From Paenibacillus luteus (lineage in GTDB: Bacteria > Bacillota > Bacilli > Paenibacillales > Paenibacillaceae), in assembly GCF_006542765.1 (NCBI RefSeq), contig NZ_SKCD01000009.1, positions 14,911 through 78,910 of the forward strand: a stretch of 64,000 nucleotides of DNA, in the 5' to 3' direction. Under the pieces are notes generated by a model. It made no database searches. It was given only the letters and a program-made list of their open reading frames with translations, and was not told where the DNA came from. How positions within the stretch are numbered: the stretch's first letter is position 1; each line of letters starts with the position of its first letter. This document shows positions 45,162 to 54,532 of this stretch, in pieces. The position numbers and the translations under genes were made by a program.

Positions 45162-47345
45162 TTACCCTCCCGCCGATTGTTTTCCGTACTGTGAGGGGGA
45201 GATGCCTTCATATTTTTTAAACATGCGGGTAAACGTAATGGCATTATTGCAGCCGACCATTTTGGCCAAGTCATCAATTTTAATATTGTTTTCGTCCAGT
45301 AGCTTTTTGGCAACCTGCACACGATACATATTCAGATAGCTCTTAAAATTCTCACCTGTACGGTCTTTGAACAATCTTCCTGTATAGCCTTCCGATAATT
45401 TGAAATGGGTCGCAACATCGTTTAAGGATAGATCCTTGTGATAATTTTCGTGAATGAAAGCTAACATCTGATCTGCCAACACAGGCTCGTCCGGCTTCAA
45501 AAGCTCGCACTGATAATTAATGATGCGGCAAAACACATCCTCGATCTTCATCTCAAGCTGTTGATGAGATTCATAGGCGGAAAGCTCGGTATAAATATTA
45601 TACCCTTTCACAAATACATCGTTCGGGTCCCGTTTCAGCTGCTGCAAAATCCGATTTGCCGTTGCCGCTAATGCGAATAATAATTCGGATATTCTGCTCT
45701 TTGTCAAATTTCGTTTAAACAGATTTTCCTGCGTCAACTGCTTCATTAAGCTGATGGCCTGGTCCTGCCTTCCACGTACCACGCAGGAAATAAGCTCCCG
45801 CTCCATATCCAGGGGGTAATAATAGCTTGTATCCGTTATACTTCCGATACTTTCCACGGTCAGAACCGGCTGATGGACGGTTGTCATATATCGCAATTCC
45901 AACAGCTCCAGAGCAGCTTGATATGATTCCTGCACGCCCGATAAAGATCTGGCAGGCTTGCCGATCAGAGCCGTCAAATCAAGATGAACAAGCTGCTGGA
46001 AGGAAGAGACTATTTGTTTGATTACGACTTCCAGTTCCTCCGTATGTAAGCCAAAGGTGATGATGGTAAAGCGTGATGAATCCATTTCCAGCAGCTCATG
46101 CTCCGCTCCGCTCAAGCTTTCCTTAATCATAATTTGCAGCTGCGCAATCATCTTACGAATCCCTTCCCGCGAGAACTGCTCCGCCCGATCCTCATTTTGA
46201 GATAACTCCAAAATAACCACCGTAACGGGAAGCTCGATTCTCCCCATACTGAATTCTTTGCTGCGCTGCTCAATTTGATCGCTCGACATGTACCCGAAGA
46301 GGAGATCTCTCCAATATTTTTCTTTTAAAGAAAGCTTGCTTTTCTCGGCGATTTCCAGCAGTTTTTCATTAGCCTGCACAATGGTCGAATAAGGGCGGTA
46401 CGTGCTAATAGACACGATAGGCAGGATTATCGCACCAAGTAAAAGCAGAATCAAAAAAATCAGCATAGAATCTCCCAGCAAAGCGGCAACCTGCTCCTGC
46501 AGGGAATGCATATCCGTCACGTACACGTATTTCGTATCAGGCAGAACCAATGAGCTAACGAAATGGATGACCTGCTGTCCCCGCTTGATGTTTCGGTATT
46601 CAAAGGATGACTTCATTTCCATCAGCTTTTCCTCGAGAATGGCGCTTTCGACGGACAGGGGGTCGGAGGAAGACATCGTGACAATCCCATTGGCATCCAA
46701 TACAGCGAAGCCTCTTTGTCCATTAGTGTCCAGCTTAGGAATCATCATGTTTTCATAAAATGAAATATAAAAAATGATTTCCCCACCTGCAGAGGTTACT
46801 TCTTTCTTCACTAAAGTGATGTATCTGTTGCTGGTATTTGTATTATTTTGATAGTGATGAACAAGTAAAATCGGATACTTGGTTTTGTTGCTCAAATAGG
46901 CTTCTCTTTCCAAATAGTTGGTTGGACTCCACCCTAAGGTTTGAAAATAATGATCCTCCACATCCGTAAACTGGGAGGTAATAATGAAATTATCGGTTGC
47001 CTTTTGAACGCCCAGAATAAGTCCATAGTTGGAAAATGAATTGACGGTCGTTGCCAGGTCCTCGCTTAGCTTCGTAATCTCGTAAAAATTTTTTTCATTA
47101 TCTTGTGAGTACTTCATAATTTTCGGATTCCATTTCAATTGCTGTACGATATTCAACGCAACGCTCATTTGCGTGTCGCTCTTATCGCGAACCTGCTGCA
47201 GAAATTCCTTATGGCTGTTTAACAATTGATAATTCATGAATTGATTCGTTTTCTGAAAGAATACCCCTGTCGCCACAAACGTGTACAGCAGGACGATCGC
47301 CGTATATGCGTAAAAAATTTTAAAGAGAAACTTTCTTCTTTTCAT
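45162..47345 (-). CDS. Membrane-bound AraC-family regulator with extracytoplasmic sensor
   Basis: A 727-aa protein. TM1 near residues 8-30 (FKIFYAYTAIVLLYTFVATG), an extracytoplasmic sensor of about 250 residues (Cache-like), TM2 near 290-315 (LLGDSMLIFLILLLLGAIIL), a cytoplasmic linker of about 300 residues, and a C-terminal AraC double HTH (LSLNDVATHFKLSEGYTGRL; IKIDDLAKMVGCNNAITFTR). It resembles YtdP/YesS-type one-component regulators that sense sugars directly and have no receiver or kinase domain. GGGG precedes the ATG; a cre-like box lies 13 bp upstream. It most likely activates the operon that begins at 44957, 204 bp downstream on the same strand. Confidence 0.92.
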   Translation of the reverse strand: MKRRKFLFKIFYAYTAIVLLYTFVATGVFFQKTNQFMNYQLLNSHKEFLQQVRDKSDTQMSVALNIVQQLKWNPKIMKYSQDNEKNFYEITKLSEDLATTVNSFSNYGLILGVQKATDNFIITSQFTDVEDHYFQTLGWSPTNYLEREAYLSNKTKYPILLVHHYQNNTNTSNRYITLVKKEVTSAGGEIIFYISFYENMMIPKLDTNGQRGFAVLDANGIVTMSSSDPLSVESAILEEKLMEMKSSFEYRNIKRGQQVIHFVSSLVLPDTKYVYVTDMHSLQEQVAALLGDSMLIFLILLLLGAIILPIVSISTYRPYSTIVQANEKLLEIAEKSKLSLKEKYWRDLLFGYMSSDQIEQRSKEFSMGRIELPVTVVILELSQNEDRAEQFSREGIRKMIAQLQIMIKESLSGAEHELLEMDSSRFTIITFGLHTEELEVVIKQIVSSFQQLVHLDLTALIGKPARSLSGVQESYQAALELLELRYMTTVHQPVLTVESIGSITDTSYYYPLDMERELISCVVRGRQDQAISLMKQLTQENLFKRNLTKSRISELLFALAATANRILQQLKRDPNDVFVKGYNIYTELSAYESHQQLEMKIEDVFCRIINYQCELLKPDEPVLADQMLAFIHENYHKDLSLNDVATHFKLSEGYTGRLFKDRTGENFKSYLNMYRVQVAKKLLDENNIKIDDLAKMVGCNNAITFTRMFKKYEGISPSQYGKQSAGG

Positions 47346-47357
47346 TTAACCACCCCT

Positions 47358-47371
47358 TGGTAGCGCTTTCT
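47358..47371. promoter_or_regulatory. cre-like box upstream of membrane AraC regulator
   Basis: On the minus strand AGAAAGCGCTACCA matches 12 of 14 cre consensus positions and has the AGCGCT core. It lies 13 bp before the start codon, a position that would give repression by roadblock. Confidence 0.45.
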
Positions 47372-47446
47372 AAATAGCTGATACCGTTTTTTCAATTGTA
47401 CTTGTACCCCACCCCTCATGACAATAATTAATCCATTTATTCCAAC

Positions 47447-47635
47447 TTAAGGACAAAAGGTTTGTTTCAAAGCGTTTTCTCTCCGTACGAAAATCTGGAC
47501 GATCCGTCCGTCATGCACAATAATTTGCACGGCCCCGTACTGGAATTTCCTAATAGCCATATTCACTCGCGGCGATTCACCCGACTTCTCCGACCGGGAT
47601 ACGTCGCTAGCGAAAGTGTCAATTGTTGAAATCAA
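47447..47635 (-). CDS. Small DUF2292 (YezD-like) protein
   Basis: A 62-codon frame. The segment KFQYGAVQIIVHDGRIVQI (residues about 30-48) is the DUF2292/YezD signature; family members are about 55 aa and often accompany sulfur-metabolism genes. Only a TTG (47635) or an internal GTG/ATG near residue 24-26 can serve as start, and no good ribosome binding site is seen. The C-terminus (FVRRENALKQTFCP) departs from the usual EKIRL ending, so it may be decayed. It lies directly after a large GC-rich stem, away from any sulfur gene. Confidence 0.55.
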   Translation of the reverse strand: MISTIDTFASDVSRSEKSGESPRVNMAIRKFQYGAVQIIVHDGRIVQIFVRRENALKQTFCP

Positions 47636-47650
47636 ACCATTTTAAAAGAA

Positions 47651-47719
47651 AGCGCCCCCGGCATCCCGTTCCTTGCGCGCGGCTTTCGCCGCATACGCTG
47701 TCCGGGCGCCGGAGGCGCT
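47651..47719 (-). ncRNA. GC-rich stem structure with inner GAAA-loop hairpin
   Basis: 47651-47662 pairs with 47708-47719 (12 bp, one G-U: AGCGCCCCCGGC with GCCGGAGGCGCT). Inside lies a perfect hairpin GCGGC-GAAA-GCCGC (47679-47692, minus strand). On the minus strand the outer stem is followed by TTCTTTTAAAA. It may be a large terminator or a structured RNA; class not recognised. Confidence 0.4.
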
Positions 47720-47731
47720 GTAATGAATTGT

Positions 47732-47845
47732 TCAGAGAGCCGAGGCCGGCTTCTGCTGACGCTCCATGCTGATCAACAGCATGCCGAGCGCGATGCAAAT
47801 GCCTCCAACGAGGCTTCCCCATTCCACCAAGATAATTTGGATTGC
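47732..47845 (-). pseudogene. Orphan C-terminal membrane segment (possible transporter remnant)
   Basis: The minus strand reads QIILVEWGSLVGGICIALGM followed by LLISMERQQ and a stop at 47732. One transmembrane helix with a basic tail, like the last helix of an EamA/DMT transporter. No start with ribosome binding site. Either a remnant or a 32-aa membrane peptide from TTG/GTG. Confidence 0.3.
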
Positions 47846-47850
47846 TTGAC

Positions 47851-50800
47851 TTAGTTCACTGCCGTTATAATACCGTATACAGATTTCCCTTTATTCGAAG
47901 CGTATGGAGGGTGCATATCAAGCCTGCCGCCATTTAGCGACATAGCTGCATCCTCAAAGGCTCCCGCTACCGAATCATAACTACCATCATTATTATAGAA
48001 TCCTTTCTCGAATAACAAACCGGCAAGAAAGTTGTGCACCGGCAAATCATTTTTAGTAATGATCGCAAGCGCTGTAAGATACGTCCCATCATATGGTGTA
48101 TCTCCATTCATAAAAACCTTGATCCGAATATCTTGCGGTACAGTTGCGCCCAGTGGCAATGCCCACGTATTCCCATCGTCAAGAGGCCTTCCATTGAAGT
48201 CAATCTCTCCAAGTATGGTCCACGGCGAGTTCCCATCTTTACGACCTTCGAATGTTACCATCGTTCCGTCTGTTTGCGCCAAATACGCAGGGTCCATACC
48301 GCCTTCAAAAGTCAAAAAGTACTCACTCGCGTCATGTACCGATTTTGCATCCGCAATCAATTGGGCTCCGGGTGGGGGAGCTAATATTCCGTAAACCAAT
48401 TTATCCGTATTGGATACATAAGGAGGATGAATGAACAATGAACCGTCCCCTGCCTTTTGAATAACGGCTCCGGAATTTGCAATGACGACAGGTGTAGTGT
48501 CTCCGACCTGCAGCGTCAATCCGCTCTCAATGATATCGAACGAAAGATAATCCAGTTGTTCATTCTTGTTTTTATCCACCGCAGCTAGAACAGTAATGTG
48601 CGTACTATCACCCGAAGTACTACCATTCTTAAAAACAGTCACACGCACTTGTTGCGGAATGGCAGACCCTAAAGGCAACGCCCATAAATCCTCACTCTCC
48701 CACGTTTTTCCTTCAAAATTGACTTCGCCTAACAGCGTCCACTCAGAAGAAGAATTTGCTCGTCCTTCCACGCTCATCGTTGTTCCGTCTGAACTTCCCA
48801 ACTGCGAAGCATCTATTCCTCCGCTGAACATAAGGAAATAGCTGCTCTCCGAGCTGTCGATAATGGCGTCATCAAAAGGTAAGGCTTGCGGAATCGTCTT
48901 CTTAACTCCGGCTAGCAACCCATATATGGATCTTCCGATATTAGGTCCGTACGCAGGGTGCAGCGCTAAACGTCCTTGGTCTAGTGCCAGGAATGCATCA
49001 GTGTATTCGCCTTGTACCGACGTATACACACCTCCATCCAACAGCCCTTTTTCGAGTAAAGTTCCAGAAAGAAAGTCTACCACTTTTTTGTCGGTTGCTG
49101 TAACCACATCCAACTTGGTTAGGTACGTCATATCGTGGCTAGGGTGACCATTCATAAAAGCCGTAACACGAATCTCCTCTGGCGCATTTGAGCCCAGAGC
49201 AAGTGCCCATTGGGTTGTATCAGCCGTAATACCCTCGTATGAATTGAAATAGAGATCTGCAAAGTTTTTCTTGCCCAAGATCGTCCAATCTGAAGCTCCT
49301 TCATTTCGCACCTCGAATATCAACGTTACTCCGTCGGTGTTAGGAACAGAAGAAGCATCCATACCGCCCTTGAACGAAAGGAAATACTCACTACTGGGAT
49401 TTTGGGCTACGATTTCATTAAATGATTTTGCCTCTTGCACACTTTTCAACACGCCGTAAACAGATTGGCCTTCTGCTTTCCCATAAGGGGGATGAAAGTC
49501 CAAGCGATTGCTTAATTTCATTACGGCTCCCGAATCGCTGAAAACTTCTGCGTCATTCGTGAATTCACCGTATTTATATACCCCTACTTCGGTTAGTGTC
49601 CCTGTCAAATAATCGTAGACGGTTCCATTGTGGTTCTGCGTATCTATAATCTTTAAAGTAGTAAGAATTGTGGAATCAAAAGATGAATGTGAATTTCTGG
49701 AAACTGTCACTCTGATTTCCTCCGGCAAACGTTGACCTAGAGGCAATCCCCAGTTTTCATTACTATTAAACGCAATTCGCTTAAAGTTCTTCCTTCCAAT
49801 GGTGTACCACTCATCGCTCGAAGTATCACGTCCCTCAAATATGACACTTGTGCCGTCCGTGGCCATCAAATCGCTGTAAGTCATGCCGCCATCAATCTCC
49901 AAGAAATATCGGCTATCAGGCGAGTCAGCAATTGCATCGTCCAGCTTATCAGCTTCCGGAATGTTAACTGTAAACTTGTCCAGCTTAGCCCTCGTAGCTT
50001 TGGCATTCGCGAGTGTTTGAGCAAACGCGGCATCGTCAGATCTGCCCATGTAGAACAACTCCGTGGAAGTCATTGCCTTGTAGTTGACGACACCTTCTGC
50101 TCCCGAGTTCACCTGAGTTTCAACATCAGCAAAAAAGTCATACAGCGTATACTGTGTGTTCTTACTACCTACCGGTATATGGACTTCGCCATGCGATATT
50201 GCGTCCCGATAGAAATGATGGAATTTCCGACCGTCATCGATTGTTTCATAAGAATTGACGCCTTGGTCAACAAATGTTGCTTTATCCCAGATGACAGCGG
50301 AAGTACCTCCGGGGACTTCATACAAATGCACCGCTAGACCTGCATCGGCATCGACTTCCGGCTTCACATCCGCAAATTCCATCGCTTTAGCAGCTATCGC
50401 TCTATACATAGCCTCCTTCGCTGGCGTTAATTGCTTACGATTGGAAATGTCGGCGTTAATATACACGATCTCATTGCTGCCACGGACAACTCTCGAGATC
50501 AGCGGCGTTATGCCGTCGTCAGCCTTAACCAGCACTTGGCTGCCCACAAGCCCATAAATATCCAAATCGGCTGTAAGAACTGAGCCATTGACCGTGTAGC
50601 TAATCGTTTTTTGTGTTGGAGTTAGAGATTGCAGCGTTAAACCTACAATCCCACTCGGGTCAATTCGATGGCTATTCAACGAAGTACCCCAGTTTCCGAA
50701 TCCATCCCATGTCAAATCTTTATCCATCGGAGTCAAATCAATAATACCCGTAGCCTTAGAGAACGGCACGAACGAATGGGTAACAAGCGCTTTGTCTGCT

Positions 50801-53800
50801 CCCACGCTTAACCAATCCTCAAGGGCTTGTTCGTGCTTAGGGCTTGATTCCGCCGGGGAGTATACAATGACCTTCGCATCTTTGGCGTAATCGTCAAAGC
50901 CTTCCTTCCCTGCCGAATCGAACGGGATGTGCAGTTGATCCAGTACATTCGCGATATTCCCTGCCTGGTCATAGGAATTGATTGATCCGGCTTGGTATTC
51001 CAGCACCGAGCGACTGGACACGAGTACGGTCGACTTTATAGGCTGCAACTCAGAGCTTTCCCTGTGCGATTGCAAAAACCCTTCTGCTCCCGAATACCAA
51101 TTGGCATACCTGTCCCATGTATATTTTGGATCATAGACAGAAACCTTGTGCCAACTGCCTTCCATATATTGATTGTTGTAATCAATCGGTTTGGATACAG
51201 TTGTGCTGTCGTAATAATAAGCATAAGCAACTTCCCATGAATGTTTGGCAGGACCATGACCTGTTTCATTAATTTCTGCAATAAGCGACATGTCGTGGCC
51301 ATACTTATTCATATTGTCGGTATAATATCTCATCGTGTGATAGAATGTTGTGTTTTGCCCAGGATTTCCAAAGTATTCGTAACCGACTTTTTCAATATTC
51401 CGCAGCATCCCCATCATATAGGTATCCGTACCGTTCATCGTATCCTCTGTATTGAAGGATGCAAACAGGTTCATACCGATAGAGTCTGCATAGTCTCCTA
51501 GCTTCTGATAAAACTTTAGATGCTCATAGTGCCATAGTGCATTAAACAGGTACAAGTTTCGCTTAATTTTGTCGTGGCCGATACTCGCTTGCGGTTCGCT
51601 GACAGGTACATACTCGTCCCATGATGTCAATGAAGCAGGATTCGTGTAGCTTAATGCATTAAAATTGGCTACATCGCTTGGCGTAATAGGGTAATCCGAG
51701 TATATATTCAAATAATCCCAGAAGAACACATGCTTAAATCCACCTGCACCATCACCAATCCACATGCCTTCATCCGTACGATTCAAATCTTCTCTGAAGG
51801 ATTGGACCGTAGCATCGCCATATCCCCATCTTCCATCCCAGGGCCAGACGTAATCGACAAGCAGGAATTCCTTGAAGCCTTGTCTCTTCGCCTCGTCGAC
51901 AATGCTCGTCAAAGCCTTGAATACAGCCGGCTGTGTCGTGTCTTCTCCATGAGCGGGGAAGAAGTACGGGCTGTTTCGATCGTCTCCGATTCTAACCAAT
52001 GCATCGTCTGTTGACTCCACATAGTGAGTGTAATAAGGGAACGATTTATTGATTTCAAACATGGATTTGATGCCGGCAGCATTTAATTTATCTACCGATT
52101 CCCGGTTCGCTCCAAACATGGCGACGCTGAAATCAACGCCGAATTGACCGGGCCACTCCTTGCCCATTTCGATGTATTCGTCAATTCGATTCCATGCGTC
52201 TTGCGAATGATCCGCAATGAAAATTTTAGGCACACGGGTTTGTCCATCGTACTCATTCTGAACCGAAAAAATCTCAGAAGTTTCAGGGAAAACCTCATTG
52301 AACTTCGATACGTCAAACATTTGTGGTTGATACGCTGTATTTGTGTGTACTTTGAAATTCGTAATTTGAGTGTCCAATTCCGCGGTGCTGCCGGATAGTG
52401 CGACTTCAAATCGAGTAATTTCGTACGCACGTTGACGTGCTCCGGCGTAATCCGGGTTGGAGCCGTTATATTGGCCGTCGTATGTTCCCTGAAATTGACT
52501 TAAATCTATGGTCACCTGATGAGATCCCGTCAATACATTCACAGGCAATGCATACTCGAAAATATTAACCCCTGATCCCGGCTTATAGAAGCGATTAATA
52601 TATCTTATTTTTACCGTTGTATTTATGTTTTTCGTTGTCGCAATATCGAAAGTTACCTTTGTCATACCGTCTACATACTGAGGTTGAGAAAATACGAGCT
52701 CTTTTGCATCGGCGCTATAATTGCTCCAGATGGCTTGCACGCCTTCCTTTACCTGATTCAGTTCAACGTCCCCGGTTTGATAAAAGTATACTTTAACCGG
52801 GCCGACATTAACGGTACAGCTTTTCGTTATGCCATTGACCGTTGCGGTTATCGTCGTTATTCTTTGACTCTTGGTCAATGATTTCAAAGCTTCAATGCTT
52901 GCAGCCTTAACTTTTCCAGAAGCATCAACCGTTGCAATTGCCGGATTGCTCGATGTCCAGACAATACCGCTGGCCAAGCTTGAAGGATTTGTGGTTGCCA
53001 CTAACTGATGTTCTTCACCTGCTAGCAATTGCAAGGATGATTGATCAAGCGATAGTGTTGAAGGTTCTGCCGGAACATTCGGGACGGTTGTCACTGTTGT
53101 ACTTGAAGAACCTACAGCGAGCTCCGTTCCACTTGGGATGTTTTTTCCGTCCTTGCCTTCCATAAGAAGCACGGTGTTCTTGGCAAGCTCCGAGCTGCGG
53201 AGTTGACCAATTCTCGTTGCCGCATTGGCTTTAATTATAACGTTCGAGCCCTTGACAACCAGCTTGTCGACTTTCGCATTATGCACAACAACTGTCAGAT
53301 TTGAGGTATTCACTTCAATATAATCAATGTCACCCTGTAGAATAATATTTTCCTGTCCATCGTCCACATAAACGGATGATACGGATGCATGATCGGTAAC
53401 CTGAATTCTAATATTGCCGCCAACCTTGGCAATAATGACGTTACCCACTTTGCTATTACCTGTAATAATGATCGAATTGACTCCGCCGCCGCGTACAATG
53501 ACATCACCACCTACAGTAACGTCATTTAGCGTAACATTGCCTTCCCCAACTCCATCGCCGAGCACCAGATTACCGCTAATGGTCATTCCCTTCAATGTCA
53601 CGTTACTGGTTCTAACGAGAAGATTACCGGTAATATCATCACTGTAAGTACCCTCGCTGCTAATTAATTCGCCCGTCAATTGATAGAGCACATGAGCAAA
53701 CTCAGCACGGCTAATCGGCTCCTTAGGACGTAGTTCTTTGTCCTCGGTAATAGGCAAGTCCGCCAGATAACCGTTCCCGGCAAGCGCCTTAACATACTCG

Positions 53801-54321
53801 ACAGCCCAAGGCGATACTCGGGCGTGGTCCTTATACTCGGCGATCTGAGCATCCGATGCTGCCGGTAACTTGAATGCCCTAGCTAATACGGCATATGCCT
53901 CTTCGTGTGTAATTGCACGTTCAGGAGACATTTGACTGCCTGTCGCATTTACGCCAACTAACGTTTTCATATACTTGGCTTTGGCAATTTCCTCGGCGTA
54001 CCAAGCCGTCTTGGGAACGTCTGTGACCCCAGCAAGGTCAGCCTTATGAATCGCGCCGAAAGCACGGTTCATAATAGCGGCTAATTGCGCCCTGGTCATT
54101 ATGCCCTTTGGAGAAATTTTGAGCTCCTTGGTGCTTGTGCCATTCATTAAACCTTGGTCAATAGCAAACTGCAATGCCTCTGTCGACCAATCATTCGGCA
54201 TATCAACAAACTTCACTGCAGCTTCATCTGTCAATTGACGCGCCGATACCGAAGCTGGCAATATGCTGGCGACAATTAACACATGCACAAGCATCCAACA
54301 CATCATTTTTCTTAACCTCAT
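47851..54321 (-). CDS. Giant S-layer-anchored protein with glycosidase-like core and four C-terminal repeats
   Basis: 2156 aa. ATG 54321 begins a signal peptide (MRLRKMMCWMLVHVLIVASI, cleavage near SVSA). Three SLH domains come first (about 30-215), then a beta-helix-like stretch of VTLNDVTVGGDVIVRGG-type coils (220-400), a BIG2 domain, a beta-sandwich with KVTFDIATTKNINTTVKIRY, then a 600-700-residue core that looks like a TIM-barrel glycosidase (DFSVAMFGANRESVDKLNAA, EFLLVDYVWPWDGRWGYGD with D823, SFNTED with E959, SLIAEINETGHG with E1016/E1019). After it a flavodoxin-like segment as in GH42 trimerisation domains. The last 700 residues are four repeats (YFLxFxGGMD, WALPLGS, RVTVFMNG). No family recognised. 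Divergent from a YesM/YesN pair with a cre-like box between. Confidence 0.85.
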   Translation of the reverse strand: MRLRKMMCWMLVHVLIVASILPASVSARQLTDEAAVKFVDMPNDWSTEALQFAIDQGLMNGTSTKELKISPKGIMTRAQLAAIMNRAFGAIHKADLAGVTDVPKTAWYAEEIAKAKYMKTLVGVNATGSQMSPERAITHEEAYAVLARAFKLPAASDAQIAEYKDHARVSPWAVEYVKALAGNGYLADLPITEDKELRPKEPISRAEFAHVLYQLTGELISSEGTYSDDITGNLLVRTSNVTLKGMTISGNLVLGDGVGEGNVTLNDVTVGGDVIVRGGGVNSIIITGNSKVGNVIIAKVGGNIRIQVTDHASVSSVYVDDGQENIILQGDIDYIEVNTSNLTVVVHNAKVDKLVVKGSNVIIKANAATRIGQLRSSELAKNTVLLMEGKDGKNIPSGTELAVGSSSTTVTTVPNVPAEPSTLSLDQSSLQLLAGEEHQLVATTNPSSLASGIVWTSSNPAIATVDASGKVKAASIEALKSLTKSQRITTITATVNGITKSCTVNVGPVKVYFYQTGDVELNQVKEGVQAIWSNYSADAKELVFSQPQYVDGMTKVTFDIATTKNINTTVKIRYINRFYKPGSGVNIFEYALPVNVLTGSHQVTIDLSQFQGTYDGQYNGSNPDYAGARQRAYEITRFEVALSGSTAELDTQITNFKVHTNTAYQPQMFDVSKFNEVFPETSEIFSVQNEYDGQTRVPKIFIADHSQDAWNRIDEYIEMGKEWPGQFGVDFSVAMFGANRESVDKLNAAGIKSMFEINKSFPYYTHYVESTDDALVRIGDDRNSPYFFPAHGEDTTQPAVFKALTSIVDEAKRQGFKEFLLVDYVWPWDGRWGYGDATVQSFREDLNRTDEGMWIGDGAGGFKHVFFWDYLNIYSDYPITPSDVANFNALSYTNPASLTSWDEYVPVSEPQASIGHDKIKRNLYLFNALWHYEHLKFYQKLGDYADSIGMNLFASFNTEDTMNGTDTYMMGMLRNIEKVGYEYFGNPGQNTTFYHTMRYYTDNMNKYGHDMSLIAEINETGHGPAKHSWEVAYAYYYDSTTVSKPIDYNNQYMEGSWHKVSVYDPKYTWDRYANWYSGAEGFLQSHRESSELQPIKSTVLVSSRSVLEYQAGSINSYDQAGNIANVLDQLHIPFDSAGKEGFDDYAKDAKVIVYSPAESSPKHEQALEDWLSVGADKALVTHSFVPFSKATGIIDLTPMDKDLTWDGFGNWGTSLNSHRIDPSGIVGLTLQSLTPTQKTISYTVNGSVLTADLDIYGLVGSQVLVKADDGITPLISRVVRGSNEIVYINADISNRKQLTPAKEAMYRAIAAKAMEFADVKPEVDADAGLAVHLYEVPGGTSAVIWDKATFVDQGVNSYETIDDGRKFHHFYRDAISHGEVHIPVGSKNTQYTLYDFFADVETQVNSGAEGVVNYKAMTSTELFYMGRSDDAAFAQTLANAKATRAKLDKFTVNIPEADKLDDAIADSPDSRYFLEIDGGMTYSDLMATDGTSVIFEGRDTSSDEWYTIGRKNFKRIAFNSNENWGLPLGQRLPEEIRVTVSRNSHSSFDSTILTTLKIIDTQNHNGTVYDYLTGTLTEVGVYKYGEFTNDAEVFSDSGAVMKLSNRLDFHPPYGKAEGQSVYGVLKSVQEAKSFNEIVAQNPSSEYFLSFKGGMDASSVPNTDGVTLIFEVRNEGASDWTILGKKNFADLYFNSYEGITADTTQWALALGSNAPEEIRVTAFMNGHPSHDMTYLTKLDVVTATDKKVVDFLSGTLLEKGLLDGGVYTSVQGEYTDAFLALDQGRLALHPAYGPNIGRSIYGLLAGVKKTIPQALPFDDAIIDSSESSYFLMFSGGIDASQLGSSDGTTMSVEGRANSSSEWTLLGEVNFEGKTWESEDLWALPLGSAIPQQVRVTVFKNGSTSGDSTHITVLAAVDKNKNEQLDYLSFDIIESGLTLQVGDTTPVVIANSGAVIQKAGDGSLFIHPPYVSNTDKLVYGILAPPPGAQLIADAKSVHDASEYFLTFEGGMDPAYLAQTDGTMVTFEGRKDGNSPWTILGEIDFNGRPLDDGNTWALPLGATVPQDIRIKVFMNGDTPYDGTYLTALAIITKNDLPVHNFLAGLLFEKGFYNNDGSYDSVAGAFEDAAMSLNGGRLDMHPPYASNKGKSVYGIITAVN

Positions 54322-54369
54322 TAAATATACCCCCAGTTCGTTATATACTTTCAAGTGCCAACCAATAAC

Positions 54370-54383
54370 TGTTAGCGCTTTCA
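54370..54383. promoter_or_regulatory. cre-like box in divergent promoter region
   Basis: TGTTAGCGCTTTCA matches 13 of 14 cre positions with the AGCGCT core. It lies 49 bp upstream of the giant SLH gene and 150 bp upstream of the divergent kinase gene. Confidence 0.65.
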
Positions 54384-54423
54384 AATTTATTTTACGAACA
54401 TAAGGGGTTTAGTTAAATAGATT

Positions 54424-54476
54424 ATTGTACAACAACCATGTGGATTATCCTCCATCTATCCAAAATGAATGTGGAT
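54424..54476. promoter_or_regulatory. ATTGTACA and CATGTGGAT motifs, likely regulator sites
   Basis: ATTGTACA at 54424-54431, CATGTGGATTAT at 54437-54448 and ATGTGGAT again at 54469-54476. The same two words occur upstream of the ABC operon at 63622-63639, suggesting one regulator for both. Confidence 0.45.
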
Positions 54477-54532
54477 CTATGTTACAATCACTTTAATTAC
54501 ATGCCGAAAGAGCAGAGGAGTGACCTGGCCTG

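Noticed and set aside
47619..47822. 67-codon Arg/Gly-rich frame on the minus strand
   Set aside because: Composition comes from the GC-rich stem; the parallel frame with a membrane helix is more protein-like.
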